Source: Aliikangiella coralliicola
GTDB lineage: Bacteria; Pseudomonadota; Gammaproteobacteria; Enterobacterales; Kangiellaceae
Assembly (NCBI RefSeq): GCF_007004725.1
Contig: NZ_ML660170.1
Span: forward strand, 1-64,000
Direction of reading: 5' to 3'
DNA length: 64,000 bases
Position 1 is the stretch's first letter, and each line of letters begins with the position of its first letter. The position numbers and the translations under genes were made by a program. Positions 47,772 through 57,564 of the stretch are shown here, piece after piece. The notes beneath the pieces are model-generated. The model saw nothing but the letters and a program-made list of their open reading frames with translations. It was not told where the DNA came from and made no database searches.

Positions 47772-48671
47772 CTACTTGAGCTTCATCTTTTGCAATATGA
47801 GATCAAGCCCTCGTTTTGAAACCCTGACTGACTCTAGCGGAGACAATCCGTTCGGGTAATCTTCCTGCTCTACAACTAACCACTGAGTTCCACCGACAGC
47901 AATATTACTTTGAATTAAGGACTCCCAGTCGATAGCATCCTGGCCGATTAATGGAAGCTTGTCGCTGGCTCCTTTCGGTAATTTGGCTTTATAGTGAGTG
48001 GTTAAAGTTCTTCCAGGATAGCGCTTAACGTAGCTCACCGGATCTTTACCTGCATAAATGGCCCAGCCTACATCTAACTGCAAAACAACATCTGATGGTG
48101 TACTACGCGCAAGATAATCCCAGTAAGTACTGTCTTTAAACTCGGCGAACTCATCATCGTGATTGTGATATCCAGTTTTCATTCCATAGGCGGAAAGCTT
48201 TTTCGACAACTCCGTTAAGTCCTTTGCAAACTCATCAATTTTATCAGGATCGATCGAACGGTCATCCCAGGGAACAATTAGCATTGGAGCTTCCAAAGCT
48301 CGATAAAACTCTACGGTCCTATTAAATTTTTCCTCAGTAAAATGCTTAAAAGAAACATGAGCGCCGCTGACTTTTAAACCAAGCTCATCCAGCAACTTTT
48401 TTAATCCTTGCGGATCATTTTCGTAAGGACCAAATACACCGGCAAACTCTACTCCTTCAAATCCAAAACTGGCAATTTCTTTCAGTGTGCCGATGAAGTC
48501 TTTTTTCAGGCTATCTCGAACTGAATAAAGTTGTACGCTAACTTTTGGCATCGAAGATACTTTAGTTTGCTCTTGTAGAGCACTATTCTGCGCTTTTTCT
48601 TGCACTGTATTTTGACACCCGACATTGGCAACGATGAGCAATATAAAGCTCACTAGTTTGATTGGTTTCAT
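47772..48671 (-). CDS. Exported TIM-barrel sugar isomerase/epimerase-like protein
   Basis: 299 residues. The N-terminal hydrophobic segment ends in ANVGC, a possible but atypical lipobox. The rest is the xylose-isomerase-like TIM barrel: SVQLYSVRDSLKKDF, GFEGVEFAGVFG, HNHDDEF, LQLDVGWAIYAGKDP and HYKAKLPKG, with metal-binding Glu, His and Asp positions. In 3-keto-glycoside pathways such exported barrels act on 3-keto sugars by elimination or hydration. It is the last gene of the sugar-oxidation operon. Confidence 0.88.
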   Translation of the reverse strand: MKPIKLVSFILLIVANVGCQNTVQEKAQNSALQEQTKVSSMPKVSVQLYSVRDSLKKDFIGTLKEIASFGFEGVEFAGVFGPYENDPQGLKKLLDELGLKVSGAHVSFKHFTEEKFNRTVEFYRALEAPMLIVPWDDRSIDPDKIDEFAKDLTELSKKLSAYGMKTGYHNHDDEFAEFKDSTYWDYLARSTPSDVVLQLDVGWAIYAGKDPVSYVKRYPGRTLTTHYKAKLPKGASDKLPLIGQDAIDWESLIQSNIAVGGTQWLVVEQEDYPNGLSPLESVRVSKRGLDLILQKMKLK

Positions 48672-48711
48672 TGATAAGTCCTGATTAAAATATTACTAGA
48701 AAAATAAAAGG

Positions 48712-50430
48712 TTAAATTCGCCGTGCTTTCAGTTCCTTCACAGCGTAATCAACTGCTCTAACAGTTAACGCCATAAAAGTCAGACTAGGATTCTGCACCG
48801 CGGTTGAGCAAAAGCTGGAACCATCGGTGACAAATAAATTTTTAACATCGTGACACTGATTAAAACCATTGAGAACCGATTCTCTGGGGTCATTTCCCAT
48901 TCGAGCAGTGCCAACTTCATGAATGGCAAGTCCAGGCGCATCATGCGAAACATAACTTTTGATATCCTTCACACCAGCCACTTTTAACATTTTTGCACTT
49001 TCTTCCGCGGCACTTTGCATCATTCTTTTTTCGTTATCCGAATACTGACAATTGATTTCCAGTTGCGGAATTCCCCACTTATCTTTTAAGCTAGAATGCA
49101 AACTGATCTGGTTTTCAAAACGAGGTAACATTTCTCCCTGGGCATGTAAACCAAACTTCCAACGGCCCGCATGCTTTAAACGATTTTTGAACTCAACTCC
49201 CAATCCGTCAGCGCTTTGCATGTGTTTCCAGTTTTCTCGGTATGCTTTTCCAGACAATGCATAGCCGCGTAAGAAACCACGACTTTTATCTGGCGTATAA
49301 TTAAAGTTGGGTACGTAAATTCCTGTTGGTCTACGCCCGGCGTAATACTCATCTTCAAAGCCGTCAATGTAACCGGTTGAGCCTGCATTATAATTATGAT
49401 CCATCAAATAATGCCCGAGCACACCTGAACGATTTCCCAGACCATTTGGGAAATGTCTGGATTTCGAATTTAATAATATCTGGGTGGAACCTAAAGTTGA
49501 TGCGCATAGAAAAACAACTTTGGCAAAATATTCTCGTTGGGTAAGATTCTCGTTATCTATCACTCGAATACCTTTTACGCGCTGAGTTTTATCATCATAA
49601 ATCAAGCTGTGCACCACGCTATTTGGCGCAATTTTTAGATGGCCGGTTGCCACAGCTGCGGGCAAGGTAGAACTCTGTGTCGAAAAATAAGCGCCGAAGG
49701 AACAGCCTCGATGACACTCATTTCGCGCCATACACGGCCCCCTTCCCTGTTCTAAATGATGCTTTTCTGGTTGGCTCAAATGAGCACAGCGCCCGATGAT
49801 CATTTTACGATCATCGAAATGTTTTTCTATTTTGGCTTTAACAAACTTTTCCGGTTGGTTCATTTCAAACGGCGGTAAATAAACGCTGTCAGGTAATTGC
49901 GGTAAATTCTCCGTGCTTCCACTAATACCCGCGTGACTTTCTACATGGGCATACCAAGAAGCCAGGTCTTTGTATCGGATTGGCCAATCATTGCCATACC
50001 CATCCAGCTTATTCGCATTGAAGTCATGATCACTCCAACGATAAGACTGTCGATGCCACAGTAACGATTTGCCGCCGAGCTGATTCGCGCGTATCCAACT
50101 AAATTCTGTTCCTTCTTTAGTTTGATAAGGTAGTTCTTTATCGTTACCGAAAAAATGCTTGGTAGTATCGCTAAACGCATAACACTGTTTTTGAATTTTG
50201 TATTGTTGCTCAATTAAAAGATTGTCAACTTTACTTCTGAGAGGAAGTTCCCAGGGTGCTTTATTTTCACCGATATAATCTTTTTGATGCTCAACCACTC
50301 TCCCCCGTTCAATCATGAGGGTTTTAAATCCTTTCTCACAAAACTCTTTTGCCGCCCAGCCGCCGGTTATACCAGAGCCGACAACAATAGCGTCAAAAAC
50401 TTCGGAAGTTTTGCTTACATATAAACTCAT
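48712..50430 (-). CDS. GMC-family sugar dehydrogenase, FAD-containing large subunit
   Basis: 572 residues. FAD site near the N-terminus (IVVGSGITGGWAAKEF), substrate segment NQLGGKSLLWHRQSYRW, and C-terminal active-site motifs IHEVGTARMG and VQNPSLTFMALTVRA. It resembles the large subunits of glucoside 3-dehydrogenases, which oxidise a sugar at C3 and pass electrons to a cytochrome. It has no signal of its own; the Tat signal is on the small subunit directly upstream (50 bp), the usual hitch-hiker arrangement. Confidence 0.93.
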   Translation of the reverse strand: MSLYVSKTSEVFDAIVVGSGITGGWAAKEFCEKGFKTLMIERGRVVEHQKDYIGENKAPWELPLRSKVDNLLIEQQYKIQKQCYAFSDTTKHFFGNDKELPYQTKEGTEFSWIRANQLGGKSLLWHRQSYRWSDHDFNANKLDGYGNDWPIRYKDLASWYAHVESHAGISGSTENLPQLPDSVYLPPFEMNQPEKFVKAKIEKHFDDRKMIIGRCAHLSQPEKHHLEQGRGPCMARNECHRGCSFGAYFSTQSSTLPAAVATGHLKIAPNSVVHSLIYDDKTQRVKGIRVIDNENLTQREYFAKVVFLCASTLGSTQILLNSKSRHFPNGLGNRSGVLGHYLMDHNYNAGSTGYIDGFEDEYYAGRRPTGIYVPNFNYTPDKSRGFLRGYALSGKAYRENWKHMQSADGLGVEFKNRLKHAGRWKFGLHAQGEMLPRFENQISLHSSLKDKWGIPQLEINCQYSDNEKRMMQSAAEESAKMLKVAGVKDIKSYVSHDAPGLAIHEVGTARMGNDPRESVLNGFNQCHDVKNLFVTDGSSFCSTAVQNPSLTFMALTVRAVDYAVKELKARRI

Positions 50431-50480
50431 CGTTCAAGTCTCAATTTAAGTCATCGCCTTATTGCTTTTTCTAAGCAAGT

Positions 50481-51101
50481 TTAATAATAAGCAAGCGAGC
50501 CCCATCCCTTACCAATTTCTGAATATGGAACAGAGCCTTTATAGCCGCCTGGAACCGCTTGATAACTTAATTCCTGTGTCGCGCCAACTTCAGAAGTGTA
50601 ATATCCAAAAACAATCAGGTATTTTAAAAATTTAAAGTCACTTCGGTGTTCTGGCAGAAATTCTTGCTTTGCCTGCTCAACATTATTAAGCAGTCGATAT
50701 TGTAAATTTTCTTTCAGCTTTAAAAACGGAATTTGAAAACGATCATCAGAAGAAAGCGCAATTTTTCTGAGCAACTTTTTAATGCGTTGGTGCTGCACTT
50801 TATCATAACAATGAAATAACTGATTATCGGCAAAGCCATGACAATCAACATCCGCCGCACTGGGCGTATCTGTTTTTGGAATGATTAGTTCGGCGATTTT
50901 TTTAAGCTGCGCCATTTCCGCAGAATTAAGCACTTTCCCTTCTCGAATTAATTTATCATTACTTTTTTGATAGCTTATAGCGTGTGCAAAGGCGTTGCCA
51001 CTGAGCAAACTACTCGCAGCCGTTCCGCCAATTATGAAACTGAGGCCTTGCACAAAGCGTCTTTTTGAGAAACTACTTGGTTGATTCTCGTTTTCTTTCA
51101 T
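50481..51101 (-). CDS. Tat-exported small subunit, gluconate 2-dehydrogenase subunit 3 family
   Basis: 206 residues. A Tat-type signal with SKRRFVQGLSFIIGG and cleavage after NAFA. The mature part has the family pattern (LKKIAELIIPKTDTPSAADVDCHGFAD and YLIVFGYYTSEVGATQELSYQ). It escorts the folded GMC subunit to the periplasm. Adjacent to that gene. Confidence 0.9.
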   Translation of the reverse strand: MKENENQPSSFSKRRFVQGLSFIIGGTAASSLLSGNAFAHAISYQKSNDKLIREGKVLNSAEMAQLKKIAELIIPKTDTPSAADVDCHGFADNQLFHCYDKVQHQRIKKLLRKIALSSDDRFQIPFLKLKENLQYRLLNNVEQAKQEFLPEHRSDFKFLKYLIVFGYYTSEVGATQELSYQAVPGGYKGSVPYSEIGKGWGSLAYY

Positions 51102-51197
51102 CCTATTTCTCTTTGACTTTTATTACACTTCTTTTTTAAGTTTTAAAATTATTCAAATACCGATAGCATTAGCTTTCGAAGATTTCCTGATGAAAAA

Positions 51198-52433
51198 TCA
51201 TCCCTTTTCAGTTGCAATCACTAACGAGTTTTTCTTACTTTGAAACCAGTAAAGTAAACCAAAACACAGTATCAACACCAACGGAAATAATACCAGGTTT
51301 GATAATACCTGTTGGCCGACCAATAGCTCAGTTTGAACGCCAGAGTTGGTGACCGCCGAAATATTTTCTCTCGCATTATCAATCCAACTGCCAATAACCG
51401 GGTTCCAGAGACTCACCGCAAACATACCGGCGCCGCCCAATACCGAAAGTCCCAAAGCGCCAGACTGCGGAATAGTTTCAGCCACAAAGCCGAGCATTGT
51501 CGGCCAAAAATAAGTGACGCCTAACGCGAATAACACAGCGGAAAAATAGACAAAAACACCGGTTGACTGGCTCATCGCATATATTCCCAAAGTCGCAATA
51601 ATCGCGGAGTAAAAGAGTACCCCAACAGAATTAAACCGGCGAATTAATCCACCGGCAAAATAGCGACCGACAGCCATTAAACCGGTAATCAAGGCCAGAA
51701 TTAGCATGGGCGATGCACCTGACGCTCCCAAAATGCGCTCAATCCATTGCTGAGTACCCAGCTCGGTAGTTGCCGTTAGCGTCATACAGGCAACCATCAA
51801 TAAAAACAGCGGCGATAAAAGGGCTTTTGCATTGGTAGCGGTTGAGGTTTCTAACTGGTTCTGATGAGCGACTGGTTGTGGAAAATTTTGTCGTAAAACC
51901 ATGACCCCATAAACAAGAGCAGGTAATAACATAATGGCAATTTGTGCTTGCCAATTCCACCCCGCATCGGTCATCAGTTTGGAAGCAATCGCGCCAATAA
52001 CGATACCGCCAGGAAACCACACATGAAAACGATTTAACATCGTTGTTTTCTGTTGATGATAGATATTGGCGATCAGAGGGTTGGCGCCGGCTTCCACGGC
52101 ACCATTGGCAAATCCGATAAAAAAGGTTGAAATCAACAGCGTCCAAAAACCACCGGCAAAGATGGTGAATACCAATCCAAATAAATGGCAACTAAAAGCA
52201 ATCACTAGTAGTTTCTTTGCGCCAAGGCTATTGTAGAGCAACCCACCTAAAATAGTCGCTATTGGAAAACCGAGAAAAGCCATTGCATTAATCCAACCTA
52301 GCTGACTATCGCTCAGTAAAAAATCTTTACCCAGCTGCGTCAAAATTCCCGCACGAATAGCGAAGGTCATTGCGGTTACAATTAACGCAAAACAACATGC
52401 ACTGAATAAGCGGGAAGTAGAATGTTGTTGCAT
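51198..52433 (-). CDS. MFS sugar transporter, FucP-like
   Basis: 411 residues from the ATG at 52433, preceded by CGAGAGACC; a longer frame has 28 extra residues without a membrane or signal role. Twelve hydrophobic segments, with AGANPLIANIYHQQKTTMLNRFHVWFPGG in the middle of the first half, as in FucP-type and related hexose permeases. It would import the sugar or its keto product made by the neighbouring enzymes. Confidence 0.9.
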   Translation of the reverse strand: MQQHSTSRLFSACCFALIVTAMTFAIRAGILTQLGKDFLLSDSQLGWINAMAFLGFPIATILGGLLYNSLGAKKLLVIAFSCHLFGLVFTIFAGGFWTLLISTFFIGFANGAVEAGANPLIANIYHQQKTTMLNRFHVWFPGGIVIGAIASKLMTDAGWNWQAQIAIMLLPALVYGVMVLRQNFPQPVAHQNQLETSTATNAKALLSPLFLLMVACMTLTATTELGTQQWIERILGASGASPMLILALITGLMAVGRYFAGGLIRRFNSVGVLFYSAIIATLGIYAMSQSTGVFVYFSAVLFALGVTYFWPTMLGFVAETIPQSGALGLSVLGGAGMFAVSLWNPVIGSWIDNARENISAVTNSGVQTELLVGQQVLSNLVLFPLVLILCFGLLYWFQSKKNSLVIATEKG

Positions 52434-52562
52434 ATTAAGGTCTCTCGTATTAATTAATATCTTTTGATGATGTAATAAGCTTTTAAGCATTCTTAATTGA
52501 ATGTATAAACAACCCATGTTTATGCTGGCTTATAACTGCCCAGGCTTATAACTACCCTGACT

Positions 52563-53615
52563 TCATAATCCCAGGATCGCGTTATTCAATGTTTCATCAC
52601 TCTTCGTTGTAGCAAAATCGTCAAACGCTTTAGTTGCCGGCTCAATCAGGTGGCGACGAATAAATTCGGCCCCCTCTTCTGCACCAGCTTGCGAATTTTT
52701 AATACAACACTCCCACTCTAAAACCGCCCAACCTTGAAACCCATATTGAGTGAGCTTGCTGAAAATGCCATTAAAATTAATCTGTCCGTCACCTAGCGAA
52801 CGAAAACGACCCGGTCTTTCCTGCCAGGACTGGTATCCCCCATAAACCCCCGAACGACCAGAAGGATTAAACTCTGCGTCTTTAACATGAAAGGCTTTTA
52901 TTCGCTGGTGATAAATATCGAGAAACTGCAGGTAATCGAGTTGTTGCAAGACAAAATGACTTGGGTCGTAAAGAATATTTGCCCTTGAATGATTATCGAC
53001 AACCTCGAGAAAACGCTCAAAACTCGCACCGTCGTGCAAATCTTCTCCGGGGTGTAATTCATAACAGAGGTCTACGCCGGATTCATCGAAAGCTTGCAAA
53101 ATTGGCATCCAGCGTTTTCCGAGTTCCGCAAAACCTTGCTCAACCAACCCCGCAGGTCTTTGGGGCCAGGGATAGATCGTCGGCCATAATAATGCACCGG
53201 AAAAAGTGGCATGTGCTTTAAGGCCCAGCCGCCGACTGGCTTTAGCCGCATTAATCAGCTGACCTGTCGCCCACTTCGTTCTTTGCGGATTATCGCCTCG
53301 TACACTCTTCGGCGCAAAACCATCAAACATTTTATCGTAAGCAGGATGTACCGCGACTAATTGTCCCTGCAGATGAGTTGATAGCTCTGATATTTCCATA
53401 CCTGACTGATTGACTATTCCCTGAACTTCGTCAGCATAGGTTTGACTTTCGGCGGCCAAATCCAGATCGAATAACCGCTTATCCCAGGTTGGTAATTGAA
53501 CGCCCTTGAAACCGAGTTGTGACGCCCAACGACAAATCGACGATAAATCATTGAAGGGTTTTGAATCATCGATAAATTGTGCCAGGAATATCGCCGGCCC
53601 TTTGATTTTTCTCAT
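52563..53615 (-). CDS. Cytoplasmic TIM-barrel sugar isomerase/epimerase-like protein
   Basis: 350 residues without signal peptide. Xylose-isomerase-like barrel with YELHPGEDLHDG, ILYDPSHFVLQQLD, FHVKDAEF and AVLEWECC, giving the Glu, Asp, His and Glu metal ligands. The cytoplasmic partner of the exported barrel in this operon; it likely processes a keto sugar after import. Confidence 0.9.
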   Translation of the reverse strand: MRKIKGPAIFLAQFIDDSKPFNDLSSICRWASQLGFKGVQLPTWDKRLFDLDLAAESQTYADEVQGIVNQSGMEISELSTHLQGQLVAVHPAYDKMFDGFAPKSVRGDNPQRTKWATGQLINAAKASRRLGLKAHATFSGALLWPTIYPWPQRPAGLVEQGFAELGKRWMPILQAFDESGVDLCYELHPGEDLHDGASFERFLEVVDNHSRANILYDPSHFVLQQLDYLQFLDIYHQRIKAFHVKDAEFNPSGRSGVYGGYQSWQERPGRFRSLGDGQINFNGIFSKLTQYGFQGWAVLEWECCIKNSQAGAEEGAEFIRRHLIEPATKAFDDFATTKSDETLNNAILGL

Positions 53616-53693
53616 TTGTGCTTTTGTCTTTTCATACTAATCAATTAATCTTCGTATTCGTCTGTTGATGCCAAGTCAGTTTGCAAACAAAAA

Positions 53694-54860
53694 TTATTCA
53701 GAATCCAACTCCACTCGAAACGGATGCCACTTTAATTCTGAGCGACTGGCCGCCACGACATTTTCAATAAATGCCATGCCGCGAATAGCCTCGTCGATTC
53801 CCGGTACGTCTAATGAAGCCTGTGAAGCAGGTTTTGAGGCGATTCTCGCCTGTATCAGGTGTGCAAAGTTTCGGTAAATATTCGCGAACGCTTCCAGGTA
53901 ACCTTCCGGGTGACCGGCCGGTGTACGTATATTCGCCAGTGTGTTCGCGGCCATTGAGCCGACACCGGTTCGAATCAATTCCGTAGGCCTGTCAGCATAT
54001 TTCATCCACAGATCATTAGGCGCCATCTGCGACCACTCTATGCTGGCGAACTCCCCATAGACCCGTAACTTCAGGTTATTTTCCTCACCGACGCAGACCT
54101 GACTTGCCATTAACACGCCGCGAGCGCCGGAATTGAATCTCATTAATACGGTACCGTCATCGTCTAACATTCGGTCATCGAAGGCGGTCGAGAGATCAGC
54201 ACAAACCTCCGAGATTTTAAGGCCGGTAACATATTCCGCCAGGTTCGCCCCATGAACGCCAATATCAGCCATACAACCACTCAAACCTGCTTGTGCAGGG
54301 TCCAGGCGCCAGCTCGCCTGTTTACTCTGCTCGCTGTGTTTATCGGCCAGCCAACCTTGAGGGTATTCGACCACCACTTTTCTGATCTGGCCCAATTGCC
54401 CGGCGATGACCCTGTGACGCGCTTCTTTAATCAGGGGGTAACCGGTGTAGGTGTGGGTCAAGCCATAGAGCAGCCCGGTTTTATCGACTAACTGCCGCAG
54501 TGTGATGGCTTCTGCTAAATCAAGCGTCGCCGGTTTATCGCAAAGCACATGAAATCCATGTTCCAATGCCATCTTAGCCACAGGAAAATGTAAATGATTC
54601 GGCGTGACTATGGCGACCATGTCCATCCGTTCCTGAGATGGTTTTTGGCCCTCCATTTCAAACATTGCATGATAGTTTGGGTAGCAGCGATTTTGCTCAA
54701 AATACAGCGACTCGCCGAATGCCTTCGAGCGTTCGGCATCACGGCTGAAGGCACCGCAAACTAACTCTATTTCACCATCCATGCGCGCAGCAATTCTGTG
54801 GATTGCACCAATAAAGGCGCCCTCACCACCTCCAACCATCCCCATTCTTATTTTGCGCAT
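53694..54860 (-). CDS. Gfo/Idh/MocA-family oxidoreductase
   Basis: 388 residues. N-terminal Rossmann motif GMVGGGEGAFIGAIHR, then VTPNHLHFPVAKMALEHGFHVLCDKPAT with the catalytic lysine of the CDKP motif, and ADIGVHGANLAEYV with the conserved histidine. These NAD-dependent enzymes oxidise or reduce sugars, often at C3. It opens the operon and lies opposite the PAS-AraC regulator, fitting reduction of a 3-keto sugar back to the sugar. Confidence 0.93.
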   Translation of the reverse strand: MRKIRMGMVGGGEGAFIGAIHRIAARMDGEIELVCGAFSRDAERSKAFGESLYFEQNRCYPNYHAMFEMEGQKPSQERMDMVAIVTPNHLHFPVAKMALEHGFHVLCDKPATLDLAEAITLRQLVDKTGLLYGLTHTYTGYPLIKEARHRVIAGQLGQIRKVVVEYPQGWLADKHSEQSKQASWRLDPAQAGLSGCMADIGVHGANLAEYVTGLKISEVCADLSTAFDDRMLDDDGTVLMRFNSGARGVLMASQVCVGEENNLKLRVYGEFASIEWSQMAPNDLWMKYADRPTELIRTGVGSMAANTLANIRTPAGHPEGYLEAFANIYRNFAHLIQARIASKPASQASLDVPGIDEAIRGMAFIENVVAASRSELKWHPFRVELDSE

Positions 54861-55091
54861 TTTACCTCGATTTGCAGTTTAACAATGACTGCTTAAAAAA
54901 CGATTTTGTCTGAGAAACAGGCTTCAAAAACTCGTTCAAACAATACTAAAGAAAAAAAATTTGAGTGGTTAAGATAAATTCGGTTCGCAATGCAACAAAT
55001 TCGGCGCCATGATTTTGCATACAATATTTTAGCTTGCTAGAATCTCAAGATTAAATTGGGGTTTAGGATAAACTGGGGATCAAGAATAAAT

Positions 55092-55844
55092 ATGACGTAT
55101 CAAACAAACGATAATAATCATTTCACCGCTAGTGACATTATGAACGAGATCGGTGTGCAGCAGATTGTTTCAATGTTCAACCTGCTTTCAGATGTACTTT
55201 TCTGGATTAAAGATGCTGAAAGTCGCATTGTCTTTGGTAATCGTTATTTTCTGGAGCACGTCGGCGTTTCAAGCCTGGAGCAAGTTATCGGCTGTGACGA
55301 TTTTGATTTTAGTCCGCCTCATATCGCGCGCCAATTTATCGTTGACGATCAAAAAGTAATGTCAGGCAAATGGGTGAATGACCGTTTAGAAATGAACCTG
55401 TCCAAATCCGGTGACATTGCCTGGTTTGTGACCTCAAAAAGACCATTATTCGACTCTCAGCAGAATATCATTGGCTCCTATGGCATATCACGACACCTTG
55501 AGAAAAGCTCTTTAGTGCTAAGTGGGATGGAGGCAATTAAAGTGCCGGTCAACTACATCAGACGCAATTACATGCACGACATCCGGTTGAAACAACTCGC
55601 AGAAATAAGCCACCTGTCAATAAGCGCACTAGAGCGGCGATTTAAAAAGCACCTGGGTAAAACCCCGAAACAGTTTATCAATGAAATAAGGCTTGAAAAT
55701 GCTCGTCGAATCTTGGTAGAAACTACCTTGCCCATTTCAGTCATCGCAAATGACGTGGGCTTTTCTGATCATAGTTATTTCAGTCGTCAATTTTCGAAGC
55801 AATTTGGCGCTTTGCCATCGGCGTTCAGAGAAAGCTGTCAGTAA
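55092..55844 (+). CDS. PAS-domain AraC-family regulator
   Basis: 250 residues from the ATG at 55092 (an earlier ATG at 55056 has a poorer setting). PAS domain at about 15-130 (LSDVLFWIKDAESRIVFGNRYFLEHVG, GIS near its end), and AraC-type double helix-turn-helix at about 150-250 (RLKQLAEISHLSISALERRFKKHLG and ISVIANDVGFSDHSYFSRQFSKQFG). Divergent from the sugar operon with 231 bp between starts, so it is very likely its regulator. Such PAS-AraC proteins sit beside many similar operons. Confidence 0.92.
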   Translation: MTYQTNDNNHFTASDIMNEIGVQQIVSMFNLLSDVLFWIKDAESRIVFGNRYFLEHVGVSSLEQVIGCDDFDFSPPHIARQFIVDDQKVMSGKWVNDRLEMNLSKSGDIAWFVTSKRPLFDSQQNIIGSYGISRHLEKSSLVLSGMEAIKVPVNYIRRNYMHDIRLKQLAEISHLSISALERRFKKHLGKTPKQFINEIRLENARRILVETTLPISVIANDVGFSDHSYFSRQFSKQFGALPSAFRESCQ

Positions 55845-55849
55845 ATCAT

Positions 55850-56794
55850 CTAGCGATTGATCTCGGTGGCAGTTCCTTGAATCATCAATGATTTAAAATC
55901 GAGCTGTCTCGGTTTAAATCTTTTTCTGGTTTCGTTATCCTGAACCGATAATGGTGCGACAGTTAGAAAGGCCTGTATATCCCTTGCACTATCAAGCAGG
56001 CTCTTATACTCATTATTGGATGCTGTTCGCGTTGGAAAAATACTCGCATCTCCCAGCCAGGATTTATACTCGGCGACAGAAACAGATAATGTCTGCGCAG
56101 TCTTGCTGATAATCAAGTCGCTCCGAATACTTTGATAATAGCTTTTAACAAACGCTTCGATGAGTTCGGGATGTTCATCAACAACAGTTTTCTTCGCGAC
56201 AATTAGGTCATATATTGCTCTTGGAAAATCTGAGCTAGTACTTGCAACATAGGCGTCTTCATCAAGCGCCCCATCAATGCTTGGATTCCAACCAACCACA
56301 GCAGAGTAACGCTTATCTTCTTTAAATAACAAAGGAGCTAACGTCACGCTTTCATTCACAATCTGCACATCATCTAAAGTTAAACCATGGGAACGAAGAA
56401 AATTATGCAGCAACCAAAGCGAAATTGTATTGCTGGCTAATAAGATCTTTTTGCCTCTTAAATCACTGATTTTTTTGATGTCATTTCGAAGAATAATTTT
56501 ATCTCCACCATTGCTATAATCTGTAACCCCCAGGATCACCGTCGGCGTTTTACTGGGTTGAATTGAAATAAAATCGTAAAGCGTCATAAATGTCACATCT
56601 AGATTGCCAGCCCTGAACCATTTTAGTGACGTTTCATACTTTTTAATCTTATAATCAAAACCATCAAGTAAGTGACTATCTTTCATCCCTTCAGTGATGC
56701 TCCAGACAGGCCAATCTGAAGAAAATAGTTTAGGTTTAGAGTGAACGGCGGCAAAGTTTGATAAAAATATGATTAACAGTAAATAGAATTTCAT
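55850..56794 (-). CDS. Orphan periplasmic substrate-binding protein, NMT1/SsuA type
   Basis: 314 residues from the ATG at 56794 (GATGAGAGC upstream). Signal peptide cleaved near VHSK. Type II binding-protein fold: SDWPVWSITEGM, FRAGNLDVTFMTLYDF, DLRGKKILLASNTISLWLLHNFL and VVGWNPSIDGAL. ABC systems of this family take up sulfonates, nitrate-like ions or thiamine precursors. No permease or ATPase accompanies it. It follows a signalling operon, so ligand sensing for the Cache kinase is one possible role, by inference. Confidence 0.85.
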   Translation of the reverse strand: MKFYLLLIIFLSNFAAVHSKPKLFSSDWPVWSITEGMKDSHLLDGFDYKIKKYETSLKWFRAGNLDVTFMTLYDFISIQPSKTPTVILGVTDYSNGGDKIILRNDIKKISDLRGKKILLASNTISLWLLHNFLRSHGLTLDDVQIVNESVTLAPLLFKEDKRYSAVVGWNPSIDGALDEDAYVASTSSDFPRAIYDLIVAKKTVVDEHPELIEAFVKSYYQSIRSDLIISKTAQTLSVSVAEYKSWLGDASIFPTRTASNNEYKSLLDSARDIQAFLTVAPLSVQDNETRKRFKPRQLDFKSLMIQGTATEINR

Positions 56795-56964
56795 TGAGCT
56801 CTCATCTGTTTGCCCCAAAAAAGTATATTGCAGTGCTCAGTAACCGAGAAACTAAGAAACCAAGAAACCGGGATTAACTCAGTTTAGCAACCCGGTTTTA
56901 TGATCCGACTGCTTTATTTATCCGATATTATCTATTCAACTGTAGCATTTGATATTAACTTAAG

Positions 56965-57564
56965 CTAATTATTAGCCTGGTCACTATCAACTTTTTTGCT
57001 CAGTGAATTAAGAAATAAAACGATCTCTTCAGGATCAAGTATACGTTTATCGATCCCTAAGTCGATCGCGGCCTGGGGCATTGCGCTAACAAGTGATGAC
57101 TCAGGAGACTGGACAACTCCAAAGCCGCCCGCTTGCACAATGTCAAGTAATCCATCTGCCCCGTCTTTATTTGCGCCACTCAATAATATTCCGACACAAC
57201 GCGCGCCAAATACTTCTGCCGCGCTCGAAAAAAGAACATCGATCGAAGGCCGACAAAAGTTAACTTTTTCATCTAGCGAAAGAGAAAAATTCGTTACGTT
57301 TTCAATCAATAAGTGATAGCCGCAAGGCGCTACAAAAATACTCCCCAAAGTTATCTTCAGCTTATCCGTTACCTCTATGACATTGAGAGGTGACTTATCT
57401 CTTAAATTCCGCGTGATATTTGGATCAGAATCAAAGGCGCAATGAATAGCGATGATGACTGGAAAGCAATAGTCGGCCGGTAAGCTGGTAATTATTTGAT
57501 GGACTGTCTTAATCGAGCCTGCGGACCCGCCTATTAAGACCACACGTCCAATCGGTTGATTCAT
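56965..57564 (-). CDS. CheB methylesterase without receiver domain
   Basis: 199 residues, only the catalytic domain. Ser nucleophile in LIGGSAGSIKT, His in IIAIHCAFD, Asp in GANKDGADG, and the family segment PCGYHLLIE. It removes methyl groups from, or deamidates, chemoreceptors; here no receptor gene is present. Its ATG overlaps the cheR stop. Confidence 0.92.
   Translation of the reverse strand: MNQPIGRVVLIGGSAGSIKTVHQIITSLPADYCFPVIIAIHCAFDSDPNITRNLRDKSPLNVIEVTDKLKITLGSIFVAPCGYHLLIENVTNFSLSLDEKVNFCRPSIDVLFSSAAEVFGARCVGILLSGANKDGADGLLDIVQAGGFGVVQSPESSLVSAMPQAAIDLGIDKRILDPEEIVLFLNSLSKKVDSDQANN

Noticed and set aside
55850-56794. Thiamine-precursor uptake protein under a TPP riboswitch
   Set aside because: I could find no TPP-like aptamer upstream of 56794, and no transporter partners adjoin.
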